Positions 1 through 7,155 of a stretch of 21,157 bases of DNA are shown here, piece after piece. Within the stretch, counting starts at the first letter, position 1, and each line of letters begins with the position of its first letter. The stretch comes from a virus. The stretch covers positions 1 to 21,157 of IMG/VR virus record IMGVR_UViG_3300034117_000654; one strand, given 5' to 3'. Under the pieces are notes generated by a model. The model was not told the DNA's origin, ran no database searches, and worked only from the letters and a program-made list of their open reading frames with translations. Position numbers and translations under genes: made by a program.

Positions 1-134
1 ATCTTTACTTCTTTCAAGTTAGTTTTACGGATATCATTGTATGCCTTAGCTACAGTAGTTCCTTTATTGCCATCAACTTTTAAGGTTATCTTATTGTTGT
101 GTACAAAATCGTATATATCAAAATTCTTTGCCAT
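1..134 (-). CDS. 5' part of an unidentified gene after the prohead protease, cut by the left edge
   Basis: An ATG at 134-132 opens a frame that stays open for 44 codons to the window edge, so the gene is incomplete at its 3' end. It begins MAKNFDIYDFVHNNKI and continues with many Lys, Asn and Thr residues. It starts 2 bases after the protease stop codon, which suggests translational coupling within the head operon. In T4 the gene after the protease (21) encodes the scaffold (22), followed by the major capsid protein (23). The position therefore makes a head-core or scaffold-related protein possible, but nothing in the visible residues proves it. I do not recognise the family. Confidence 0.7.
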   Translation of the reverse strand, partial: MAKNFDIYDFVHNNKITLKVDGNKGTTVAKAYNDIRKTNLKEVK

Positions 135-136
135 TC

Positions 137-733
137 TTATATTATTTCAGTTATTATTTCTCTCATTAAGTCTTGTGCTTTACAGTAATCACCGCAAATA
201 TCAGTTCCGATTTGTTGTAAACCTCTATTAACCGATTCGTTTACAGGTACCATAAATGCACCTTGTGTAGATGGATTACTTACAAAATCCCAGCCAATTA
301 ATTCAAAATCTTCCTGTACTTCTACTTTGTTTCCAGACATTGGTCTTGTAGAACCCATACCTCTTGATGAAATACCTAATAGGATACCAGCTTTTAATAA
401 TTCTTTTAAGATGTTACCAGACGGAGTAGAAAGGACTTCAACAGTTCCACATAAATCATCACCGTCCCAATGAATCTCTCTAATATTGTGAGAAACATTC
501 TTTAAGTTAATTACAGTAGAATCCGGATGGTCTAATTCACCCAATGCTCTACGCTCTTTAATGAATACCTCATACTTCTTAGCTTCTCTCATTAAGATTT
601 CTTTCGGATAAATTCTTCCGTTTTGATTTTCAGCACCAGCTCTTTGTAGAATACCTTTAACAATGGTTCTTCCACCTTCATCTTCTTGTACCTTTCCCTC
701 AAATAATTTTGTTTCTATTAAAAGATTCTTCAT
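137..733 (-). CDS. 21: Prohead core protease, T4 gp21-like (peptidase S80 type)
   Basis: This 198-residue protein matches the T4 gp21 prohead protease family, which cleaves scaffold, core and capsid proteins inside the prohead before DNA packaging. Visible family marks are the RAGxxNxNGRIYP block at 31-43, the LGELDHPDS block at 64-72 with the putative catalytic His69, the GISSRGMGS block at 120-128 with the candidate nucleophile at Ser122 or Ser123, and the WDFVSNPSTQGAFM block at 148-161. The length is close to the usual 200-220 residues. A possible self-cleavage site of the LxE|G kind (L10-F11-E12|G13) lies near the N-terminus. The gene starts 14 bases after the stop of the upstream gene and ends 2 bases before the next start. 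Its place a few genes after the portal agrees with T4 order. Confidence 0.92.
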   Translation of the reverse strand: MKNLLIETKLFEGKVQEDEGGRTIVKGILQRAGAENQNGRIYPKEILMREAKKYEVFIKERRALGELDHPDSTVINLKNVSHNIREIHWDGDDLCGTVEVLSTPSGNILKELLKAGILLGISSRGMGSTRPMSGNKVEVQEDFELIGWDFVSNPSTQGAFMVPVNESVNRGLQQIGTDICGDYCKAQDLMREIITEII

Positions 734-747
734 TCTTATTTTAATTC

Positions 748-1449
748 TTAGTTTTTAAGTAAATCATTTATTACTTTATCGTATAATCTCATACTATTTG
801 TATTACCCGCGCCATCAAATCTTTTTTCTTTTTGTAAATATGAAACAACTTTATTTTTTAAAAGTTTTTCAACATCATTATTTTGAATCATTTTTTTGAT
901 AGCTGCTTTAAAATCATCTATTTCAGGAAATTCATTACCATCAGCATCTCTTGCTTCGGTTACTGATTCCATTTTACTTCTAATCTTATTAGCAATAGTA
1001 CCTAATTGAGATTTATCAACACCTAAACTATCAACTACCTGTGCAACTAATTGTAATTTTTGTACATTGTTTAATTTAGCATCTTTAATTTTATCAATTG
1101 CCTGTGCTAATTTCATTTTAACAGCAGATGGTATAGTAGCTTTTGGTAATTCAGTAGATATAGATTCTACTTTGTATTCCTCTCCATCAACTTCAAACTC
1201 ATCATCACCTTCTTGCTTTGCTTTAGAAACAGCTGCTCCAAAAGCATTACCTTCATTCTTTTCACCCTTACCATTCCAAGCAGAATCAATTTTGTTAAAG
1301 AAAGCTTTCTTTTCTTCATCTGACATTGCATTTATATCTTTACCTGCTTTATCTAAAGCTTTTTGAAAGAATGCCTGATATTCGTTTTCTTCTACCAATA
1401 CTTCTTTAACTAATTCTTTTAGTCTTGATTTTGTAATTGATGTGTTCAT
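748..1449 (-). CDS. Conserved phage protein of unknown function, probable prohead core component (233 aa)
   Basis: This is a highly charged, mostly helical protein without signal peptide or membrane segment. It opens with an amphipathic helix, RLKELVKEVLVEE at 9-21. A hydrophilic segment with an AFFxKxDxAWNGKGE pattern follows at about 49-63, then a Lys- and Leu-rich helical middle (110-160). The C-terminal part (175-233) ends in short helices. I recall similar proteins beside T4-like protease genes in environmental phages, but no enzyme motif is visible. The gene lies between the portal and the protease, where T4 has the small head-core genes 67 and 68, so a core or scaffold role is a reasonable inference. 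Its ATG lies 1 base after the upstream stop (TAATATG), a coupled arrangement. The start is the first ATG of the frame. Confidence 0.8.
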   Translation of the reverse strand: MNTSITKSRLKELVKEVLVEENEYQAFFQKALDKAGKDINAMSDEEKKAFFNKIDSAWNGKGEKNEGNAFGAAVSKAKQEGDDEFEVDGEEYKVESISTELPKATIPSAVKMKLAQAIDKIKDAKLNNVQKLQLVAQVVDSLGVDKSQLGTIANKIRSKMESVTEARDADGNEFPEIDDFKAAIKKMIQNNDVEKLLKNKVVSYLQKEKRFDGAGNTNSMRLYDKVINDLLKN

Positions 1450-1450
1450 A

Positions 1451-2038
1451 TTATAGTGTTCTAATTTTTTCTGAAAGATTCATTAACCTTTCTTTTATCT
1501 TATGTAAACTTTTGTGTGTTCTTTTATAGTAATCATCTCTTTTAACTCCATTCTCATTCTTTATCTTAGAATACCAGTTAACAAATTTTTCTACCTCACC
1601 TAATTGTTGTTTGATACTTGTCATACCTCTACTCATTTTAGCTTTAGGGGATGCATCTCCGTTTTTAATTTCTAACCAACGATTTTCATTTAAACTAGCT
1701 TCCTCATCATCTTTTGCTAATATCATACCACTTTTATCTGCAATTTCACCAGAATCACTACAATCAGTTGCAGTTGGTTTCATTGTTAATGGTTTTTTAG
1801 AGTTAGCAGGAACATCGTTTTTCAACCAATCCTTTGCTTCTTCTAAATCATCAACAACCTCACCACCAGTTACATTAGCTAATCTTTTATTTTTCTTTGC
1901 AGTTTGACCTGGCTTTGAAAATGCATTAGGAGTATCATATCCAGCAACTGCAGCAGTTCCAGTCATTTCCTCCAATTCCTTTTCGTCTTGGATTTCTTTA
2001 ACTATACCTCTGATTATTTCTTTTAGTCTATTTGACAT
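1451..2038 (-). CDS. Conserved phage structural-module protein of unknown function (195 aa)
   Basis: The protein has three visible parts. An N-terminal amphipathic helix, RLKEIIRGIVKEIQDE (4-19), resembles the N-terminus of the next gene's product. A low-complexity middle follows, with an MTGTAAVAGYDTPNAF block at 25-40 that I recall from other T4-like phage proteins. The C-terminal helical domain (about 119-195) runs NRWLEIKNGD ... EVEKFVNWYSKIKNENGVKRDDYYKRTHKSLHKI and is rich in Lys and aromatic residues. No catalytic motif is seen. An LEE|A sequence at 65-68 fits the prohead-protease consensus but could be chance in such an acidic stretch. The ATG overlaps the end of the upstream gene by 11 bases and the stop sits 1 base before the next start, so the genes are probably co-translated. 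A head-core or connector role is inferred from position only. Confidence 0.8.
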   Translation of the reverse strand: MSNRLKEIIRGIVKEIQDEKELEEMTGTAAVAGYDTPNAFSKPGQTAKKNKRLANVTGGEVVDDLEEAKDWLKNDVPANSKKPLTMKPTATDCSDSGEIADKSGMILAKDDEEASLNENRWLEIKNGDASPKAKMSRGMTSIKQQLGEVEKFVNWYSKIKNENGVKRDDYYKRTHKSLHKIKERLMNLSEKIRTL

Positions 2039-2909
2039 TTATCTTTGATTTTAATTCTTTGATTAACTCATAAGAAAGCATGATAGATGAAACGTTATTA
2101 TCAGATACAGTTTTACCAATTTTCATTTTTTCTAAAACAGAAATAGTTTCTGACAATTTAATTGTAGTTACTTTATCTGATATTTTAGATTTAATTGTTT
2201 TTAATTCTTTCACAATTTGTGGAAGTTCTACTGCTAAGTAATCTTTAAATTTAGATGTATTAGACATGTTATTGATATATTCTTTTAACAAGCCCTTTTG
2301 CTTTTCATCTAAATTTGTATATTTTTTATTGAAAGTTTCAACAAGAATCTTATAGGTTAGTAATCGTAGGTCTTTATCTTGTTTTTTGTAGGTTTCTATT
2401 AGTTTTGTACTATCAGAAGTAGGTTCAACTTTGTTTGAAGTTGGTCTTGAGATAATATTCTCAATTAATGTAATTTTAGAATTAAATACATCTTTAATAT
2501 CGTAGTTTTCAGATTTTTTAGATTCAAACACTTTATATATTGATGCTAGTACTTTATAATTAGTTATAGGAGATGTTAAAAATTGCTCTAATTCAAATTT
2601 TGAATTAATTTCTTTAATAAGATTGTATTTTTCTTTAGATAGCTTTACAACATTTAATTTAGAATGAGCCTGTGATACAGTCTCAACGAACATTTCAGCT
2701 TTTGCTTCTGAATTGTATTTTTCTTTTAATAGTAAATCATAAAGACGTAATTCTTTATTTAATTCAGTACCTGCGGCAAAGAATTCCTTTACTATATGTT
2801 TTGCGTTCTCAGTCTTATCTCCATTAAGAACTTCCAATGTTATTTGTCTTACTAATAATTCAAATAACACTCCAGTGTTCTTAACTTTGGAATGTTTTAT
2901 TTTTTTCAT
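2028..2909 (-). CDS. Conserved phage protein of unknown function following the portal gene (293 aa)
   Basis: This is a Lys-rich, almost entirely alpha-helical protein. It starts MKKIKHSKVKNTGVLFELLVRQ, an opening I recall from proteins encoded next to portal genes in other T4-like environmental phages. The remainder consists of heptad-like helices (for example 60-130 and 165-260) broken by a polar linker around 155-170. There is no signal peptide, membrane segment or recognised active site. The gene is the first after the portal, 68 bases downstream of its stop, and overlaps the next gene by 11 bases. By position it could be a prohead core or portal-associated assembly factor, like the T4 gene 67/68 products, though it is much longer than those. 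The ATG at 2909 is the first in frame and has no obvious Shine-Dalgarno sequence. Confidence 0.8.
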   Translation of the reverse strand: MKKIKHSKVKNTGVLFELLVRQITLEVLNGDKTENAKHIVKEFFAAGTELNKELRLYDLLLKEKYNSEAKAEMFVETVSQAHSKLNVVKLSKEKYNLIKEINSKFELEQFLTSPITNYKVLASIYKVFESKKSENYDIKDVFNSKITLIENIISRPTSNKVEPTSDSTKLIETYKKQDKDLRLLTYKILVETFNKKYTNLDEKQKGLLKEYINNMSNTSKFKDYLAVELPQIVKELKTIKSKISDKVTTIKLSETISVLEKMKIGKTVSDNNVSSIMLSYELIKELKSKINVK

Positions 2910-2950
2910 TTAATTACCCTATAATTTAACCTATGTACATAAACTAACAC

Positions 2951-2960
2951 ATATAAATAT
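2951..2960 (-). promoter_or_regulatory. Copy of the repeated intergenic promoter-like element (ATATTTATAT)
   Basis: In coding orientation this reads ATATTTATAT, the C-to-T variant of the core found upstream of other genes in the window. It lies in the 68-base gap after the portal stop, 41 bases upstream of the 293-residue protein's ATG. The gap contains no other recognisable signal and no terminator hairpin. The promoter role is inferred from recurrence and position alone. Confidence 0.35.
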
Positions 2961-2977
2961 AAACTTTTTAATGTTTA

Positions 2978-4759
2978 TTAAAATTTACTGTCATCTAACA
3001 GATTATTTTCATCTAAAAGGTCAGTTTTTTCAGTTTTTTCACTTAAAATCTTCTTTTTTGCCGAAATTCCGTTTATATATTCTTGTGCTATTTTCTTATT
3101 TGATTCATTTGTACGAGTTTCTCTCTTTCTCTCTTTCTCATTTTCTTTGTTTCCCAATGGGTCTCTACCTAATGGATGTTTATCTTTACCATATGTATTT
3201 CCCTCTCTTGGTCTACCACCTTTATTATCAACAATCTCCTGCTTCATTTTTTCAATCTCCTCCTCTACATTTTGTTGTTGAGGTGGATTTGCTGGGTCTT
3301 GTCCTTGCTGTTCAATTGAATTATAACGGAATCTATCTTTAAGGTCTAATACCATTTTAGCTCTTTCGGTATCCATCTCATCTTCACTTATACCAAATAT
3401 ATTATGATAAACCCAATCGGTAGATAACATGTTTAATGCTTTCATATCACTTGCCAATCTAACTTTTTCACTCCATAAGTTTACTTTTTCTTGCTCATAT
3501 ATTGTAGAAGCGTTTGTTAAAGTAAGTTGGAAGTTTGTCATTTCCGAATCATCTATACCTTGTCCAGCTAAGTGTACAATTGCAATCTTATATAATTCAC
3601 TAACAATTGTTCTTTGAATTCTTTCAATAGTTCTAGCAAAACGAACATCTTGTGCTGCTAAAGTTGCTTTACCATTTACATCTTCTTCATATCCTAAAAA
3701 TGCTTTAGGTATTTTAAGTGCTGCAAATAATTTAGCTTTTAAGTAATCAATATCCTCTATTGCCGTATATTCCAATCCAGACAAGTTGTCAATTGAAGTA
3801 CCGCTATCCCCACCTCTAACAGGTAAGAAGAAATCTTCCGTAAGGTTTTGGATATTGTATTTTAAATTATAATCACCTGTATTTTTATCAACAAATGGAG
3901 TTTTCTTCATTTTGTTAATAATCTTTTGCATGTAGTTATCTACTTCATTAGGATTAATATTACCAATATCAATTTTGAATATTCTTTTTTCAGGAGCTCT
4001 CATAATACGATGAATTAACATCGCATCTTCCATTAATTGTAATTGTTTCCAAACTCTACGGCCATTTTCAATCATAGCTTTACCATATGGAAGGAAGTTT
4101 GTATCTGATAATAAACGGAAGTGAGCTATTTCATAGTTCTCATATTCCTTTTTACCAAATCTATCTAATTCAACTTTAAACTTAACATAGTTTTGGTTCA
4201 TTGGGTCAGTACCTTCCAATCTTTCCGTATTATATACAGAGTATGGAGTTACATTAATAATACCCTTACCTTCTACCATTTCTAATGCTAAAAAGAAATC
4301 TCCGTATTTTACAAGGTTTCTAGTCCAAGGCCAAAGGTTAAATTCTATGTTTATAATATCATAAAATAAGTTATGTAGTATTGCACTTACATTTTCGTTT
4401 GATGATTTGATTGCTAATATATCACCATATTCATTCTTTGTTGTGGATTCATCCGAATAGATATCTAATGCAGATGCTATAATTGGGTCATTATCCATAG
4501 CATCATAATCTCTAAATAATTCTCTACGAACCTGATGGTATGCCATTGATTGTGCACCCTGATTGGTTTCGTAATATGACCTTTGTAATTTTGTATATCT
4601 ATCTCTAAGATTTACAAAATTTGTACTCATTTGCTTTTCATCCGTATCAACAACTCTACGCTTACCGTCTTTATCAACGGTAACAATAGCATTTGTTGAA
4701 AATAATTTCTTTAGTCTACCAAAAAAACTTTTACTGTCATCTAATTCTTGTTCTGCCAT
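2978..4759 (-). CDS. 20: Portal vertex protein, T4 gp20-like
   Basis: This 593-residue protein belongs to the T4 gp20 portal family, the dodecameric ring at the unique head vertex through which DNA is packaged and ejected; it also nucleates prohead assembly. Family marks include YHQVRRELFRDYDAMDNDP at about 74-92 followed by an IIASALDIYSDEST block, RGGDSGTSIDNLSG in the middle of the protein, and the very typical LKIPKAFLGYEEDVNGKATL and QDVRFARTIERIQR segments. The length is near T4 gp20 (524) plus an extended tail. The last 100 residues or so are hydrophilic, rich in Glu, Lys, Asn and Gln, and probably disordered. The gene follows the large terminase after a 64-base gap, whereas T4 has the sheath and tube genes (18, 19) between these two. 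The start ATG has no clear Shine-Dalgarno sequence. Confidence 0.96.
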   Translation of the reverse strand: MAEQELDDSKSFFGRLKKLFSTNAIVTVDKDGKRRVVDTDEKQMSTNFVNLRDRYTKLQRSYYETNQGAQSMAYHQVRRELFRDYDAMDNDPIIASALDIYSDESTTKNEYGDILAIKSSNENVSAILHNLFYDIINIEFNLWPWTRNLVKYGDFFLALEMVEGKGIINVTPYSVYNTERLEGTDPMNQNYVKFKVELDRFGKKEYENYEIAHFRLLSDTNFLPYGKAMIENGRRVWKQLQLMEDAMLIHRIMRAPEKRIFKIDIGNINPNEVDNYMQKIINKMKKTPFVDKNTGDYNLKYNIQNLTEDFFLPVRGGDSGTSIDNLSGLEYTAIEDIDYLKAKLFAALKIPKAFLGYEEDVNGKATLAAQDVRFARTIERIQRTIVSELYKIAIVHLAGQGIDDSEMTNFQLTLTNASTIYEQEKVNLWSEKVRLASDMKALNMLSTDWVYHNIFGISEDEMDTERAKMVLDLKDRFRYNSIEQQGQDPANPPQQQNVEEEIEKMKQEIVDNKGGRPREGNTYGKDKHPLGRDPLGNKENEKERKRETRTNESNKKIAQEYINGISAKKKILSEKTEKTDLLDENNLLDDSKF

Positions 4760-4798
4760 AATTTATTTTATCAGTTTTCTATTTTGACATTATATAAC

Positions 4799-4806
4799 AT
4801 AAATAT
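4799..4806 (-). promoter_or_regulatory. Weak copy of the repeated intergenic element (ATATTTAT)
   Basis: The coding strand reads ATATTTAT followed by GTTATATAATG, 39 bases upstream of the portal ATG, in the 64-base gap after the terminase stop. Only the 8-base core is kept. In DNA this AT-rich the single copy would not stand alone; support comes from the five other gaps carrying the same core. Confidence 0.25.
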
Positions 4807-4823
4807 CGTAAAATATCAAAACA

Positions 4824-6419
4824 CTACAACCATTGGGATAAATCCTCAAAATCATCCCCAACTCTCATTTTCCAAGGGTTATCATTCATTGTATCATTAC
4901 CACCATAAATCCCTTGAGATGTGTTTGATGTGATACCACTTACCGCTTGTTTGGTTAAATCAATACCTTCTTGTCTTAAACGAAGTGCGGTATCTCTAAC
5001 CCATAATCCAATTGATATAGCCATAACTAAGTCATCGTTATAACCTTTCATTGCTTCAGCTCTACCATTCATATAAATAAACGTAAATAATTCATCTATT
5101 AAACGAGATGAACGAATTATAATTGATTTCTCTCTAAAGTAATCAGTTAATTTAGATATGATTAAAGGTCTAGTCTTAGAAGTTGTTGAAAACCCAGCTA
5201 CTAATCCCTTTTCTTCACTTCTATATCTATTTGTCATTTGATGTTGTATATCAATGTATTTTAAATCCTTACTCATATAGAATAAGTTTTTATATCCTCT
5301 ATCAATTACTTGCTGAATTGTTGCCCAACCAATATTTGCGTTCTCTATTACAAGTAATGCATCATTATATTCTGTTGAAAGTGCTACTAAAAAGTTTCCA
5401 AAATCTTTAGTGTCTACCTTACCTCTATATTCTGCAACCTGTACGGAATTCACAATATCAATTACATGACAAGTAGAATAATCGGCACCATCTCCTCTAG
5501 CCACATCGGCCACTACCATATATGATTTAGAATAATCTGCATGCTCCCATTTCCAAAGATTTCCATCAAACCCACCTTTCTCAATTGGTGGTATTACATA
5601 TGTTTCTTTATAGAACATTAATAATTCAGGTTCAATTACAGTTTCACCAGAAGATATAAAATCACAATCACATTCTTGTGCTGCTTTCTTTGTACCCAAT
5701 AGCTTCTCTTGCTCATCTCTCCATTTTTGGTCTCTTTCAGGATGAACTGTCCAATGTAATCTGATTGTATTAAATGGATTTGTACTTTCTTCTGCGCCTA
5801 ACCAAGTTTGGTGAAACCAATTACCCACACCATTTGGCGTAGATAGTGCAATACAAGCCCCACCCGTTGAAAGCGTAGATTGAGCCGATACCCAAATCTC
5901 ATCAATATCATCAATGAAAGCTGCTTCATCAAATATAAGAAGTGATAATGCTTCAGAACGTCCTGCATCAGGAGAACTAGCAATAGCCTTAATTTGAGAA
6001 CCATTTTGTAAACGAAGGGAAAGCTTGTTATCTTCCATTGACCCACCTTTAAGCCAACTTGGAAGTAATTCATGCATCACTCTAACCTTAGTTACTAAGT
6101 TCTTTGCAACTTCTTGCTTTGTTGCGATTACCAACACGTTAAAATCCGTATTGAATATCATTTTCCAAAGTGAAAACCCAGCACAAAGTGTTGAGATACC
6201 AGTTTGTCTTGATTTTAAGACTACATTGAATCTATTATCTTTAAATTGAGTTAAAGTTTTTTCCTGAAATGGGAATAATTGAAATGGTATCTTACCTCTT
6301 ACAGGGTGCTGAATCATACAATACTTCTTCATAAAGTGAATAGGGTCTACCGCACACTTTTTATATTCTTCTGCAATAATCTCTTTTAAGGATTTCTTTT
6401 GTGTTATACCAGTACTCAT
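4824..6419 (-). CDS. 17: Terminase large subunit, T4 gp17-like ATPase/nuclease
   Basis: This 531-residue protein is the packaging motor and headful nuclease. The N-terminal ATPase shows the Walker A variant KSRQTGIST at 69-77, equivalent to SRQxGKT of T4 gp17, Walker B LLIFDEAAF at 160-168 with Asp164-Glu165, and the coupling motif ALSTPNG at 191-197. The C-terminal RNase H-like nuclease supplies three acidic residues: Asp305 in VADVARGDGADYS, Glu359 in LLVIENANIG, and Asp462/Asp463 in GYNDDLVMA. It is somewhat shorter than T4 gp17 (610) and lacks an obvious long N-terminal extension. The ATG comes 1 base after the stop of the preceding Cys4-protein gene, so the two are probably co-translated. 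The portal gene follows after 64 bases. All motor and nuclease residues look intact. Confidence 0.97.
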   Translation of the reverse strand: MSTGITQKKSLKEIIAEEYKKCAVDPIHFMKKYCMIQHPVRGKIPFQLFPFQEKTLTQFKDNRFNVVLKSRQTGISTLCAGFSLWKMIFNTDFNVLVIATKQEVAKNLVTKVRVMHELLPSWLKGGSMEDNKLSLRLQNGSQIKAIASSPDAGRSEALSLLIFDEAAFIDDIDEIWVSAQSTLSTGGACIALSTPNGVGNWFHQTWLGAEESTNPFNTIRLHWTVHPERDQKWRDEQEKLLGTKKAAQECDCDFISSGETVIEPELLMFYKETYVIPPIEKGGFDGNLWKWEHADYSKSYMVVADVARGDGADYSTCHVIDIVNSVQVAEYRGKVDTKDFGNFLVALSTEYNDALLVIENANIGWATIQQVIDRGYKNLFYMSKDLKYIDIQHQMTNRYRSEEKGLVAGFSTTSKTRPLIISKLTDYFREKSIIIRSSRLIDELFTFIYMNGRAEAMKGYNDDLVMAISIGLWVRDTALRLRQEGIDLTKQAVSGITSNTSQGIYGGNDTMNDNPWKMRVGDDFEDLSQWL

Positions 6420-6420
6420 A

Positions 6421-7104
6421 TTAATCTTTAAGAGGTCTTACTAAATCGTAATTTTTATCTTTTAATTTATCGTAAGCCTCATTTCTTAATTTAGTAACTT
6501 CTTCTATTTCTTTTTCAAAATTAATAATATCTGTCATTATTTCTGCTTTTAATTCATTAACATCCCTTTCCATACTCCAAGTTTCAATTTTACCATCTTC
6601 TTGAACTACTTCATAAGTTTGTTTTGCATCATTATATGCTTGTTGGAATTGTGAAATTACATCTTTACCATGTGCAATCATATTAGAATACATTTTATAA
6701 TCTTCATATGCTTCCCACAATCCATCATATTTTATTTGAGCTTCTCGTAATGCAAGACAATGTAAACAATATCCAGTTTTAGATATTAATTTTTTGTCAA
6801 CTCTACCTACTTTTATTGTTTTGCAGGTTTCAGATTTACAAGTATTTAACTTGTCTAGGTAAGCTCTAACCTCAGCCATAGTATCACCCAATTCAGATGT
6901 TTGAACTTTACCAGCTTCCAATTGCTCCCAAGACTTACCATCTTCATCAGTCCACTTATCACCAACTTCTCTTTTTATCTTTTTTTTATCTGCTCCAGAA
7001 AATGAAATAAATGATTCCTTTTCATATTCAGCACCATGCATTACCATATCAACCAACTTTCTACGAGTTGGATGCATAAACTTTTTATTGAATTCCTTTG
7101 CCAT
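6421..7104 (-). CDS. Cys4 (putative zinc-binding) coiled-coil protein before the terminase; possible small terminase
   Basis: This 227-residue soluble protein has three visible parts. The N-terminal region (1-65) contains HPTRRKLVDMVMHG and GDKWTDEDGKSWEQ. Next comes a four-cysteine cluster, Cys89-x4-Cys94 and Cys113-x2-Cys116, spaced as a zinc ribbon or knuckle. The long helical, coiled-coil-prone C-terminal half (120-215) is rich in Glu and Lys. I recall relatives with the same KWTD.DG.xWEQ and CxxC pattern upstream of terminase genes in other T4-like phages. The stop lies 1 base before the terminase ATG. T4 gene 16, the small terminase, sits exactly there, so a DNA-recognition or packaging accessory role is plausible. 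T4 gp16 itself has no zinc finger, so the assignment is inference. Confidence 0.82.
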   Translation of the reverse strand: MAKEFNKKFMHPTRRKLVDMVMHGAEYEKESFISFSGADKKKIKREVGDKWTDEDGKSWEQLEAGKVQTSELGDTMAEVRAYLDKLNTCKSETCKTIKVGRVDKKLISKTGYCLHCLALREAQIKYDGLWEAYEDYKMYSNMIAHGKDVISQFQQAYNDAKQTYEVVQEDGKIETWSMERDVNELKAEIMTDIINFEKEIEEVTKLRNEAYDKLKDKNYDLVRPLKD

Positions 7105-7123
7105 ACTATATACGATATATTTG

Positions 7124-7138
7124 TATATATAAGTATAT
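7124..7138 (-). promoter_or_regulatory. Perfect 15-base repeated promoter-like element upstream of the Cys4-protein gene
   Basis: The coding strand reads ATATACTTATATATA, ending 20 bases upstream of the ATG at 7104. The same 15 bases occur upstream of both small coiled-coil genes (10605-10619 and 14309-14323). It probably starts transcription of the Cys4 / terminase / portal segment. It resembles neither a complete Bacteroidota -33/-7 promoter nor a T4 late box read in the right direction, so a phage-specific promoter or factor-binding site is the likeliest reading. Confidence 0.5.
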
Positions 7139-7155
7139 CAAAATCAAAAAAACGA

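Noticed and set aside
5798-6073. Second minus-strand frame inside the terminase gene (91 codons)
   Set aside because: It overlaps the Walker B and C-motif coding region of the terminase in another frame and has no recognisable protein features.
7139-7155. Possible terminator hairpin (AATC ... GATT) after the NMNAT/ligase-like gene region
   Set aside because: The stem is only 4 base pairs in AT-rich DNA, and no convincing stem-loop with a U-run was found in any gap.
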